Source of the DNA: Palsa-360 sp963710315
GTDB lineage: Bacteria; Acidobacteriota; Terriglobia; Acidiferrales; UBA7541
Direction: 5' to 3'
NCBI GenBank assembly: GCA_963710315.1
Contig: CAVPZW010000008.1
Coordinates: forward strand, 620,001 to 684,000
Length of the DNA stretch: 64,000 nucleotides
Shown here: piece by piece, positions 18,058 to 28,600 of the stretch
How positions within the stretch are numbered: the first letter of the stretch is position 1
Layout of the letters: each line of letters opens with the position of its first letter
Notes under the pieces: model-generated
The model's database searches: none
What the model saw: the letters and a program-made list of their open reading frames with translations, nothing else
Told to the model about the DNA's origin: nothing
Position numbers and translations under genes: made by a program

Positions 18058-18557
18058 TTTGCCCTCCTAAGGAAAAGGGCCCGCCAGTATGCCGCCAGCC
18101 GCAAATAGAGCGACGTCAGATGGTCGGAAGACTGCAGCAGCCGGATCATAGGGCCCTTCGATCCATGAGCGTGCATTTCGACTTTGCGGCTGCCTCGCTG
18201 AATGGAAATTACCCGGCCCAGCAACTCGGACGAAGAAACGGGAGGATCATTGTGGCGCAGGCGGTCGCCTCGCGTAATCAGGCACGGCCCTTCCGTACCG
18301 GCTGCGGCGGCCATTATTTTTCTGTCCACTACCCGGTGCACAAATAATCGGTCCATCTGTCGGAATAGGATGATTTCACCAGGAGAAATGTCGTTCAGGC
18401 CGGCCCTGTGAATGGAAACGAAATCGCCAGGAAGGATGGAAGGCACCATGCTGGTGCCAAATACGCGCATGCGGATCTCCCCGAACGTGTGGACGACTTC
18501 CTCAGCCAGCCCACTCGCCAATCGGATCGAAGCGTTCCCCTGATAGCTTGCTAGCAT
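18045..18557 (-). CDS. S24/S26 family peptidase with Ser-His dyad
   Basis: About 170 residues from ATG 18557, 13 bases after the precursor gene; the longer frame to 18626 overlaps the precursor and is less likely. The serine motif FGTSMVPSILPGDFV (Ser about 36) is followed by SPGEIILFRQ and LFVHRVVD, where a histidine (about 74) replaces the lysine of bacterial signal peptidase I, as in SipW/Sec11-type enzymes. GDRLRHNDPPVSSSELLGRV is the conserved end of the fold. No clear membrane anchor is seen, only an amphipathic C-terminus. Its place next to a precursor suggests it removes the leader (inference); a role as an export-linked peptidase is also possible. Confidence 0.85.
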   Translation of the reverse strand: MLASYQGNASIRLASGLAEEVVHTFGEIRMRVFGTSMVPSILPGDFVSIHRAGLNDISPGEIILFRQMDRLFVHRVVDRKIMAAAAGTEGPCLITRGDRLRHNDPPVSSSELLGRVISIQRGSRKVEMHAHGSKGPMIRLLQSSDHLTSLYLRLAAYWRALFLRRAKCQA

Positions 18558-18570
18558 CTTGTGCTGCCGG

Positions 18571-18741
18571 CTAGGAAGCTTTTGTGCTGAAGTGGCAGCC
18601 GCTCTGCGTGCTGGTAAGTTTTCCACACGCCAGCGCCGAGACTTCGAACACCGACTCGAATTTCAGAGTCGGCGTCTTATACGGCTTTTTCCCCGTCGCC
18701 TGAACAGGCGCCGGATTATTTGAAGAATTATTGGCGTTCAA
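18571..18741 (-). CDS. Putative RiPP precursor peptide
   Basis: 56 residues from TTG 18741, which has GGGGGAGGG six to seven bases upstream; TTG 18756 would add five residues. The polar leader (NANNSSNN...) is followed by KKPYKTPTLKFES, which contains the YxxPxL pattern bound by RRE proteins in lasso-type leaders. The C-terminal core VSALACGKLTSTQSGCHF has two cysteines nine residues apart and Ser/Thr/Gly-rich spacing, and the peptide ends in serine. It is the first gene of the leftward cassette. The two cysteines suit thioether formation by the radical SAM enzyme, and the terminal serine suits an HPr-type kinase. Size, position and motif support the call; no homologue check was possible. Confidence 0.78.
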   Translation of the reverse strand: MNANNSSNNPAPVQATGKKPYKTPTLKFESVFEVSALACGKLTSTQSGCHFSTKAS

Positions 18742-18763
18742 CTTGCCCTCCCCCAAATCAAAG

Positions 18764-18784
18764 CAGCGAATGAGACATTCGCTG
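18764..18784 (-). promoter_or_regulatory. Hairpin in the leader of the RiPP operon
   Basis: A perfect 9-bp inverted repeat, CAGCGAATG with a 3-nt loop and its complement. It lies just upstream of the precursor's ribosome site and could be an operator or an RNA hairpin controlling precursor translation. Confidence 0.45.
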
Positions 18785-19090
18785 AAGTTCCCCTGGCCGC
18801 CATGCTGCTGATTGCGGCGACGTAAATTGGCAATGCAAATATTAATCTGGAAGCGGCGCGCATGACGCCAGTTCGTGAGATGCGGTGCTATAAGCGTTAA
18901 CCCCCTGAAATATCCTGCTCTTAGCGCCCTACTGGATTCGAAGGCCGTTCATCTGGACGCTGTCCACAATTGCTGAGGATCTGAAAAATTGGAAGGAGCT
19001 GACTGCACTTGTTGCGGGTTGCGGCCGCAAGGCAAAGAGAGTGGAAATCTTGCGCAAGGTGAGGAACGGAATGTTCCGCGTGAATCTAAA
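18785..19090. other. Intergenic region upstream of the RiPP cassette
   Basis: About 300 bases holding the presumed cassette promoter; no confident -35/-10 pair is visible. No further ORF is convincing. Confidence 0.4.
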
Positions 19091-19135
19091 GTATAAAAAA
19101 CAACAACATAATATAACAGTAATATAATGTTGTTG
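19091..19135 (-). terminator. AU-rich intrinsic terminator of the surface-protein operon
   Basis: Read leftward, CAACAACAT (9 bp, extendable with a mismatch) pairs with ATGTTGTTG and is followed at once by TTTTTT. It lies about 85 bases past the stop of the 1128-residue gene, the last of the operon. Confidence 0.7.
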
Positions 19136-19219
19136 TCGCTAACCTCCGGCGCTCCTATCAATGGGAATGATGCACGCCCAGGTTGCAACCCAAATGTTCA
19201 TTGTGGCGCCACCACGGAG

Positions 19220-22200
19220 CTACTGAATCTTGACGCTGTAAGTGACTTGTGCGGTGGCATCCGGCAGCAATGTGCCAGTGAATGTCCAGCGAATAGACCC
19301 GGTCCCTCCGACGCTGGGTTGAGTGGTAATCGCGCAGGTCAAGCCGCTGGGCAAGACGCCAGGGCACGCGGCGCTTGCAAACGTAGTGTAGGAAGGGGTC
19401 GAATCGTTGATAACGATATTGGAGAGTGCTCCGGTGCTATCGTTCACAAAGGTCACAGTGTAGTTGAGTGTGTCTCCGGATTTGGCCGCGGCCTTATCCA
19501 CCGTTTTAATCAAGTCCAGCCCAGCCGAAGTGCTGTTTCCAACCGTGGTTAAGTCCGTATGGGTATAGGTTGCTGAGAGCGCCGGACTGGCGTTGGTGTA
19601 GGTGAAACTCGCGCTGACGGTGATGTTGTCCTTGGTCCCGAGCGGCGTACCCGGATCAATTGTTTCTTTCACCAGAATACAGACCGTGGTTCCACCGGTG
19701 ACGGCCACCGCTGCGGTGATCTGTGTATCTCCCGCGCTCATGGTTCCAGTGCAACTCACGTCGCGATAAATGACTTCGGTGAAGTAACTCCCTGCGGGGC
19801 TGGGAGTCGCGGCGGTGGAAAACGTGGCCTGGCCGCCGCTCATGGCCTGGAATGTATGCGGATAGAAGACCGTGCTGTTGGGCAGCGCGGAGGCGGCGTT
19901 GTCGGTGCTGAAGCTGTTGACCAGCACAATGCCGAAATTTACTCCGGTGTAGACAATGCCGGTGTTCGTAAAAGTTAGGGTGCCGGCAGCACGGTTATAA
20001 GTGCCCGCGGTGTTTCCGGGATCCGCGCCAGTAGCGAGATATCCGGTGGGTGGTGACGTGCTGATGACCACCGTCGTGGCAGAGGAGGGAATCCATAACG
20101 AGTAGCTTCCACTCCCGGCAGTCACCTGCGAATCGTATGTCGTGCCCGCGCCGTTTGTTGCCGTTAGGGGGACATTGCCCACGCCCGCTTCGCCCCCGTT
20201 CAGTTTTCCGTCGTTGGCCGTCCCAGCGCCGGCGCCGTTGTCCTGAAAAACTTTTCCCGAAATTTGATAGCCTTGGAACAATCCGAAATTTTCGTTCTGA
20301 AAGCTGCTGAGGCTCGTGGTCAGCGAAATGGAAGGAACTGACGGTGAAACTATCACCCAGCCGGAAGGAACCGTGCCCGTGGTAGCAGTCGCGGTGCTCG
20401 TCAGCACGATGGTGTAGCTTCCTGCGGGCACGCTATTAAAGGTGTAGGCTCCGGAGCCCGCGGGGACTGTTGCCGACTGGACCACAGCGCCTGAAAGTAC
20501 AAGATTCACTCGGACGGTCGATCCGGTCCATGTTTCACCGGCATCAAGAGTGCCGTTGTGGTTGATGTCCGCGTACACAAAGCCGGTGATCAATACCGCA
20601 GTCGTGACCGCTACATCTTCCGCTGTGCTGGAAGCGGGATTGTAACTGGAAGATGTTGTCCCCGCAGTTGTAGTGCGCGTGGGATCAAGATAAGTGGCCG
20701 TGGCTGGATTTTGATACGTGGCTGCGGGCACGCCGTATCCTACGGTTACAGTGAAAGTGATTGCCACTTGGCCGTTGGCTGGGATGGAAAAGGTCCCCCA
20801 AGCCGGAACAGTTGCGCCAGCAGTAGGGTCGCTGGTCGGGTTGCGAGTGGCGCTGCCGCTCAGCGTTACCGAGACGTTTGCATTGTAAGTGAATCCGTTG
20901 GTGATCGGCTCTGGTAGCGTGTCCGAAATGCTGACTTGCGTGGCGGGAGCTACGCCTGCGGCATTCTTCACCGTGATGGTATAGGTCGCGGTTCCGCCAT
21001 TCGGCACGCTGGGCGTGGTCGTCAATTTGGTTACTGCGAGCACTGGAATGCAGGCCACCCCGCTGCTTGCCCCGGGCAGGGCAGTGTAGGTCGTCGTTGA
21101 TGACAATCCCGCCGCGCCGCTCGTAGACCCGAATTGCAACAGGCTGGTGGTTGTGGTCCCATGCGCTCCACCGGTTACCGAAACTGTCGCGCCACCGGAT
21201 TGCAGCACTACGCCGCCGCCTCCACCGCCTCCAGGACCGTGCTCGTTGATATTGTTCGTGCCGGGCGCGGAAGTCGGCCAAGCATTGCCGCCCACCCCTC
21301 CGTTGGCGTTGATGGTTAAGCCAGCGAGTGTGCCGGATTTTACGGCGATCACAACCGTGCCGCCGGCTCCTCCGCCACCGCCGCCATCGTTAAGTGCGTT
21401 TTGCCCTGCGGAACCGTTAGCATTGATCGTGCCTGTCCCGCTGACGCTTCCAGCGCGGATGATGACAATACCGCCGCCGGCCCCACCACTGGTGTTGTAG
21501 CTGGGAGTATTGTTATCTGTGGACGCGCCACCGCCGCCACCCAAGATAATCTTCGTTGCCGTAGCCGGGTATGTGGATCCGCCAAGGCCGCCGGCATTCA
21601 ATCCCGTATTCCAACTGAAGCCGCCCTGGCCGCCCGCTCCTCCATTGCCGCCGCCTCCACCTCCGGTGTTTTGGTCGTTCGCCGGCGGGTCGCCGTCGGT
21701 CCCGCCGCCTCCGGCATTGCCGGGTGCGCCGCGGTCGAAGCTGCCATTCGGGTAACCATCGTTGGCCTGCCCAGTGTTCACTACCGTGGAAGTCTGCTGA
21801 TTGCCAACCAACTCGGGCGTTCCGGCAATGCCCTCACCTTTGGAACCGCCGCTTCCATTTGTAGACACCAGGCGGTAGCCGGTATTGCTGGCGCAACCAT
21901 TGCTTCCACAGCCAGCCTGTTGGATTCCGCCGCCACCTCGAAACCCGAGTCCGCTAACGTCGATGCTTCCACCGCCCAGGTTCAGCGCCCCGGCGACGTC
22001 GATAGCGAAAACACCACCTGAAGAGCCATCCCAAGGAGGCGCGCTGCCCGGAGTTGTCCCGCCGTTGCTGGTAGTTGTTCCCAAAGTTCCGCTGGAATAC
22101 TGGGGCACCCTGATCACCTGGAACGCTTTCTGTCCCTGAGTTGTGGTGGCTGTGGCATTGGTGTAAGCAGACAGCAATCCGGACATAAGGGTCAGCGTGC

Positions 22201-22606
22201 CGCCCGTCACAGATACCGCGCTGTTGGCAACCGCGAATTCGTACGTTCCCGCCGTCCCGCCCGTATAACCGCTTCCTGTTCCGGTCCCCGCGCCGTAATT
22301 TGAAGAATCATTACTATTGATTGTGGCGTTCTGCATCTGGATAACCAGCACCAGATCGCCTTGGGCAATTGGCACCTGGGCTCCCCCGGCAGATGCCGCA
22401 GCCAGCGTGATGCTGGTTGATCCCGCCGCCACGCTTCCAGTGGTTGGAAAGTAAGTGTTCACAATCCCTGTGATGGTGGCGGGACCGTCTTTGCCGGGAA
22501 CGGCGCAGACCTGTGCAAAAGCCGAGCTGGAAAGCAGGCAGAATGCCGCCAGCAATCCGAGCAAGGACCAGCACCGTAAATTTAGCGAACGCGGCATCGA
22601 AAACAT
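19220..22606 (-). CDS. Secreted DUF11/SdrD-B-like surface protein with glycine-rich region
   Basis: About 1128 residues. ATG 22606 overlaps the stop of the upstream giant gene (TGATG); GTG 22609 is an alternative. Signal peptide ending AFAQ. Residues about 205-480 are extremely glycine-rich with interspersed N, S, T and a pair of cysteines (GCGSNGCASN). Then come a DUF11 domain (about 522-640, LAVTKLTTTPSVPNGGTATYTI), SdrD-B/Cna-B-like domains (about 668-760 and 780-862, VYADINHNGTLDAGE and VFQDNGAGAGTANDGKLNGGEAG), and a terminal DUF11 domain ending SVKIQ. Such modules form rigid stalks on the cell surface. No sorting signal or membrane anchor is visible. Last gene of the operon. Confidence 0.85.
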   Translation of the reverse strand: MFSMPRSLNLRCWSLLGLLAAFCLLSSSAFAQVCAVPGKDGPATITGIVNTYFPTTGSVAAGSTSITLAAASAGGAQVPIAQGDLVLVIQMQNATINSNDSSNYGAGTGTGSGYTGGTAGTYEFAVANSAVSVTGGTLTLMSGLLSAYTNATATTTQGQKAFQVIRVPQYSSGTLGTTTSNGGTTPGSAPPWDGSSGGVFAIDVAGALNLGGGSIDVSGLGFRGGGGIQQAGCGSNGCASNTGYRLVSTNGSGGSKGEGIAGTPELVGNQQTSTVVNTGQANDGYPNGSFDRGAPGNAGGGGTDGDPPANDQNTGGGGGGNGGAGGQGGFSWNTGLNAGGLGGSTYPATATKIILGGGGGASTDNNTPSYNTSGGAGGGIVIIRAGSVSGTGTINANGSAGQNALNDGGGGGGAGGTVVIAVKSGTLAGLTINANGGVGGNAWPTSAPGTNNINEHGPGGGGGGGVVLQSGGATVSVTGGAHGTTTTSLLQFGSTSGAAGLSSTTTYTALPGASSGVACIPVLAVTKLTTTPSVPNGGTATYTITVKNAAGVAPATQVSISDTLPEPITNGFTYNANVSVTLSGSATRNPTSDPTAGATVPAWGTFSIPANGQVAITFTVTVGYGVPAATYQNPATATYLDPTRTTTAGTTSSSYNPASSTAEDVAVTTAVLITGFVYADINHNGTLDAGETWTGSTVRVNLVLSGAVVQSATVPAGSGAYTFNSVPAGSYTIVLTSTATATTGTVPSGWVIVSPSVPSISLTTSLSSFQNENFGLFQGYQISGKVFQDNGAGAGTANDGKLNGGEAGVGNVPLTATNGAGTTYDSQVTAGSGSYSLWIPSSATTVVISTSPPTGYLATGADPGNTAGTYNRAAGTLTFTNTGIVYTGVNFGIVLVNSFSTDNAASALPNSTVFYPHTFQAMSGGQATFSTAATPSPAGSYFTEVIYRDVSCTGTMSAGDTQITAAVAVTGGTTVCILVKETIDPGTPLGTKDNITVSASFTYTNASPALSATYTHTDLTTVGNSTSAGLDLIKTVDKAAAKSGDTLNYTVTFVNDSTGALSNIVINDSTPSYTTFASAACPGVLPSGLTCAITTQPSVGGTGSIRWTFTGTLLPDATAQVTYSVKIQ

Positions 22607-25600
22607 CACTCCGATTTAAAGCCCGGAATTTTTTCGACCAATCCTTCATCAAACTTGAAGCGGAGGCGGAGGTAAGGTCCGCGATTCATCTGGTTTTCTC
22701 CGGAGAGGTCTGATTCCACATAGCCGACTACGTTGTACCCCACCGAACCCCAGAGGTTCTTGGCCAACATGCGGCCCAACTCGGGGCCGGCGCTGTATTG
22801 CTGGCTGGAAAATCCGTTGCTGAACATGATGGAAGTCAGGAAACCCAAGTCCCAGTGTTTTGCCAAGTCGTACGTCAGGCGCAAGGAAGCCAGTTGATCG
22901 CCCGAGGAGTTGCTGATGCCAATCGATTTATCCGTGGTGACCTTGGCCGCATAGCGGCTGGCAAGGGAGATTTTTCTGGTTGGCTCATAATTTACGTTGG
23001 AAGAAAACACCACAAACTGTTGAGCGGTAGGGGCTGTCGGATTGAGATTGCGCTCCGAGCGGAACTCCGTCATGCCCAGCCAATTCCAGGAACTGGTGGC
23101 CGAATCGCGAAACGCGAAACCCATTTGTGCGCGCTCTTGCGTTTGGTCGCTTTGCGGACCGCTGGTGGAGTTTTCCGTGCTCAGAACGTTGCGCCCCAGG
23201 AACGTCCAGTTCTGGCTGATTTTGTAGGCGGCGCCAAAGGTACTCAGGTAGCCGCGCGTGTTGGCGGAAGTTCTCCACTCAAACCGCGATGTTCCTTTCA
23301 AATTGTTGGAAGGAGCGAAATCCGCGCCGTAGGTCAAGGCCAAATTGTTCGTGGCATTACTGCCCTTCAAAACTTTCACGCTCTCAATGCCGCCATTGAA
23401 CTTCAATCCAGGCATCACGGCCCAGGTTCTGCGGAGCCCGATCGCCGCTTCCGTTTCCCTGCCGGAAAAATCGTCTCGGTCTCGATATTCGCTAAAGATG
23501 TGCGTGTCCTTCACGGAGCTGCTGTCAATTCCGATAACCGTGGCTTGCTGTTGTTGCGAGTTGTTCAAGGAAAACTCGTTCCCCAGCGATGAGATCAACT
23601 CGCGGCGAGCATAGATCTTGGCGCGCTCGAACATTTGAAAGTTGGCGCCGACCGCGGCAATCTTCTTGTCCAGCTGAAGCACATCTTGCTCGTACTCGCC
23701 GTAGGCCTGAAGCCTCTGAACATGCGGAATCGGTACGGTCAGCTTGGTGAGAATGCTGGTCGTGGTGGTATTCGTGGATCCTGCCGTGGATGGCGAGGCT
23801 GCAAGGCTGCCTTGATCGACGTGGCGCACTCCGAACACCAGTTGCATCTTGTTCTTTAGGGTGTGTTCGACACTTACCAGGCCACCCTCTTGCGTGCCTC
23901 CTGCAACGGTGTCCTCGGTGCGGATCACGTCGGCTAGCAGGCGCGTGGTAGAGTTGAATTTCCAGCTCAGTTTTAGCCCTCCTTCACCGCGCCCCTGATT
24001 TAGCAGGGAGTTGATGTTGTCGAACTCCGCGGTGGTGCGTCCAAAGTAGGCGCGCGCTTTCAAGTTTTCACTGTCATGCACAAGTTCGAAGTGGTAGCCA
24101 TCGCCATCGCCGACCGTGTCCTGGTGAGTTGTGGCAAACTCCGCATTCAAGGTCGTGTGGGGATCCAGTTTGATGGAGGTATTGATTCCTTTCATGATGA
24201 AATGATCGCCGGGATTGAGGTCCGCCACGAACGTGCCACCCATTCGAATCCAGTTTTCCAGCTTGATGGTGCCGTCCACTCCCGATACCCAGAAGCGCTC
24301 TCCCCCCTGATCCATTTCGTAGGTCACGCGAATCGAGATTGGGTTGAGATTCTGGTCGAGACTCGGAACGGGCGAGGTGAACAAGATCTCCCCGGAATAA
24401 GGCTCAAGCTCGTAGTCCACAAATCGCGTTGCCGGCGTAATCTTCAAGATCACCGCCGGCTGATTGCGATCGCGGACCAGGATATCGATCGTCTCACCGT
24501 TAATCACGCCAGTGGCATTCGCCAGCATGTAGGGACCGGACGTGCCATTCGCAGGGATTTCCTGAACATGCTGTGCGTAAGTGTCATGGCTGGCAAACGC
24601 TGTTACGTTGACGCGGTCGTTTTGGTAGTGCTCGCGCACTCCAGTCAGGCTTCGGTTGTAGACCGTCAGAACGTGCGTCGAGTCATTTTCGGTGGTGGCA
24701 AAGTCTCCGTACAGAACATAGCTTTGCCCGTGGTCCACTCGTAGATAGGCTCGGCTGGTCGATTGCGCGTCATAACTGCGTACTGAAGAATCGCCGTACA
24801 CCGGGTAGAACTCGTCGGGTTGGATGTCGCGGAACAATCGCTCATTCGCCTTGTCGGAGTCGTAGGCCAACGTCAACAGGTAAGAACCCTGCACCTTGCC
24901 CTTTAGCGACAGACCCACGTGCGACTCAAGTTGCGTGGTGCCGCTGGCATTTGAAATTGACAAGGCGCGCAACTCCTCCTCGAAGCCGTCGTTGGTCTGT
25001 ACTGGAGAGATGGAGTTGCCCGAAAAATTGTGCAGGCTCAGGATTTCGTCAACCACGCCGGAGGCAATCATCGGACGCAGCGCCGGCACGAATGGCAGCT
25101 GAGCCTCCGACTGCACTGATCCGCTGGAAATACGAATCTTGGCAGTGCCCGCATCCGAAGGGGGCATCAATGGCAAAAACGCCTCGCCGCCCTGAACGTA
25201 TACTTGTGTCCCGGGCTGGCGCGCGTCGATATCCTCTACTTTCCACTCGCCGTCCGTCGTTTCCAAAGTGAGTTCGGTTGGCACCATGACCGGGATATCG
25301 TCAGCGTCGAACAGATGCACTGCAACGCGAACCGGCGTTTTCCCGTCAGCCTCGGCTTGCTTGGGGACGCCGATGCGGATCTTCCGGAGCGGCTTGGGAG
25401 CGATCAGCGTGATGAGTGCCGCTCCGCGCTGGTTACCCCATGGATCGAACTGAGCCACGCGAAGAGCGTTGTGGCCTGGTTTTAGTTCCACGCCGATGAA
25501 CTCCCAGGCTTCCACTTGATTCTGGAAATCGACCACCTTCTTGCCAACGCTCTTTTCCGAAACCTCCACATCGTTTACGAACAGTTTGAAGGTGGTGCCG

Positions 25601-28600
25601 GATGGCCCTTTGACGCGCACGGGAGTTTGCGTGTAGGGCATCACTTGGTTATCCGTCACATTGATGAAGCCAAGCGTGGAATCCAGCTGGGGCAGCAGAG
25701 TTTCCAAAGGTTCCGCTGGTTGCTCTCCAGCTGTGCTTGGAGTGCTCGCGGGCTGGCTTTCGGATTTTGGCTTTTCTGGTTGCGCGGGCGCCGCGGCGGG
25801 TTCAGGACTTGCAATCGCCACGGCGGATTCGGAAACCTCGGGGGCCTTGGTGGGCTCGGGACTCGCAGACGCCACAGTGGGTTCGGAAACCGCCGGGACC
25901 TTGGCGGATTCGGAATCCACGGGCGCGCTTGGCATTGCATTGAAACTGGTAGCGAAACGCTTGGATGAGCCGGCCGTTTCCGTCAGAAAAGTTCTCGCGG
26001 AAATCAGCTGAACGGCGGGAATATAGCCAATGCTTCGAGCCGAAGTCGCGGCCTGCCGCTCCACCATTGCGGAAGTGTGATCTTCCAGGATCATATCAGC
26101 CCCGGAAATCCCGGGCCGATCCAGGCTTTGCTTGCCATTCCCGTCGCAATCGGTGAACGCCTTGGGGAAGACGAAACCCACATTGCTGAAGGCGCTGCCA
26201 AACACAGACGACGCGGCCGACGCTGTGTTTGATTGCATGGCTCCCGCAGTGCTGGAGACAAATCTGGAATTGGCTTCGATGATTGCCTTTGCGCTTGGCG
26301 TGGACATCTGCCAAAGGAGTCGCGCGTCTGACGTGGAATAGTGAAAGGTTCGATCCGACTGCTTGCCCACAGGTTCCAGAGTGATGTCCACCCGGCGGTT
26401 ATAGGCCAGAGTGGTTGCCGCAAACTGGCGGATCATGAAGTCGGGCGCTTTGTCCGGACTGCTTGAGAGCAGGTTTGCGACTTCTTCGCCGCGAAGCGGC
26501 TTGGTTCTGCTTTCGGCGCGCGTTTCTATTTTTTTCTCACCATTACCTAATAAAATAAAGACGTCTCTAGTAAGATTTGCCCGCCGCTCGCTCAGCCCCA
26601 AATTGTATTCTTGGGAACCGCGCGAATCGGCATGGCCCACGACGATGAGCTTGGCGGTGGAGTCATATTGCGCGTAGCTTTTGATGTTGTCCGCAAGCTC
26701 CGAAAGAGTTTCTTGTTGGCTTGGCAGCAGGCCTATCTTGGCATTTGCGGGTGTCGGGTAGCCCGTGGGAAAGAAAACGCTGGCAAACGTAAATGGTGGC
26801 GTCACCGATGCCTGATCGGCCGATCCAGCGTTGTGTAGCGTGGCAGTTTGCAGGGGAACGGAAACGCAGGCCTCCGAGCTATTGAGAGCGGGGTCTACGG
26901 TCTTCTCGACTGGTCCAGGCAATAGCGTTCCTGAAGGCTCCGAGGGCTGCCTTTCTATTTCAGTCACGGTGCTCGCGGGCTGGTTTTCAGGTTGAGTTTT
27001 TTCTGGCTGCGCCAACGAAGTTGTGGATTGGCTATTCGCAGGGACACTCGGTGCCGCGACGGGTCCCAGGGCGGGTCCCGCGGGCGAACTGCTGGCTGAA
27101 GCGGTGGTTCCCGCAGGAGTTGCCCCAGTAGAATTTTGATCAGCAACGGGAGCATGGCCGATAATTCCAGCCGAAGGCGCGGCCTTGGCTTCCACTTCTC
27201 CGCGGCGGATTGTGTCGTACGTAAAATTCGCGTTCAGGCCGGCTTCAGCCTCAACAAAGCCTTTTCCTTGCTTCTTCGTTCGAGTAGCGATTTCACTCGC
27301 TAATTTCGGGCTGCAAGAAGTGGCAAAATCGGCGCGGAACATTTGGCCGTTCTTCATATCCACGAACATGCTGTTGGGGTCGCCGGCGTTGCGGTGATTC
27401 ATTATCTCTCCCTCGTAACCCGCGGGCAGGGTCAGGGGATCGATTTTTACAACGTGAGTGAGGGGCGAAACTCCATAAAGGCTGTACTTTCCCTTAATGT
27501 CGGTGACGGCGGAAGTCAAGTCTTCCAGCAGCACGCGAACTCCTGGAATTCCGGGTTCATCAAGATCTTGCTTGCCGTTGCCGTTGCAATCGGCAAACAC
27601 CTTGCCGACGATGTAGCCTTCACTGCTGAAAGCGCCGCCCAGCAACTGCACTGTGGCTGAGGTGGGATTCGATTTGGTGGTTCCGGCATTTGCCGTAGCG
27701 AAGTTGGTATTTGCACCCATCACCACCGTCGCTCCCACGTGCACTCGGTAGGTGATATCGACTTCGGAGTTTGCCGGGATGGAAGGTATGGTAAAGACGA
27801 GGCTGGGACTTTTTGCGCCAGAAGGGTCCGGCGCTACCGCTCCATTATCGCGCGTGGTGCCCGCTTGATAGGCGAAGCCGCGTGGCAGTGTGTCGTTGAC
27901 CTGCACGTTCGCAAGCGCAATCACAGACGTGTTCTTGACCTGAATCGTGTAATCCAGGTAGTCGCCAATTTGTGCGGTGGACTCCGCGACCAACTTTTCG
28001 ATTAGCAAGAGGCCGGTGGTTGCCAAATCCATCGGTTGATCGAAGCGCACCGGTCCGGGCGCGCTTATCGCAAAATTTTTCCCGTAGGAGGCGTTGGAAT
28101 CGACGGTATGTCCTGCAGGCAATTGCCCGATTGTGACCGTCGAGGGATAGTTGAAGCCTGGCGAATTGACCACGAACTTGTAGGTACTGGGAAGAACGTA
28201 CAGAAACTGAAAGCGCCCGTTGGATGCTGTCGTCACGGTGCTGGGGGCGGGTGTTACGCCGTCCGCCATGAACACCACAGCTGGTTGCCCCGGATTGCCG
28301 CCGTTGCCCTGGCCGGTCACATCCAGCAAGGTCACTTTTGCGTTGGCCACAAGCTGGTTGGAATGGCCTTCAAATACGACTGAGCTTGGGCTAATCGATA
28401 GTGTGGCGCTGACCGAGGACGCGCCGCAACCCTTCAGCACAGCTGTCACCGTGTCGCCACTCAGGACTTCCATGATCCCATTTCCTGGAATAACAGGATT
28501 GCTGGAAGCGTCCCGAGTGGGCGGTGGAGGGGTCACCTGAAAAATACCGGTATTGGGTCCCGTCTCGGTGGCGGTAAACGTTTCAACGTCCCCGGAGAGC

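Noticed and set aside
15771..18741. Lasso peptide cluster
   Set aside because: Leader motif and kinase fit, but there is no asparagine-synthetase-type cyclase or transglutaminase-like protease, while radical SAM/SPASM chemistry is present.
21401..22021. 206-residue rightward Ala/Ser-rich ORF
   Set aside because: Antisense of the glycine-rich region; composition alone keeps it open.
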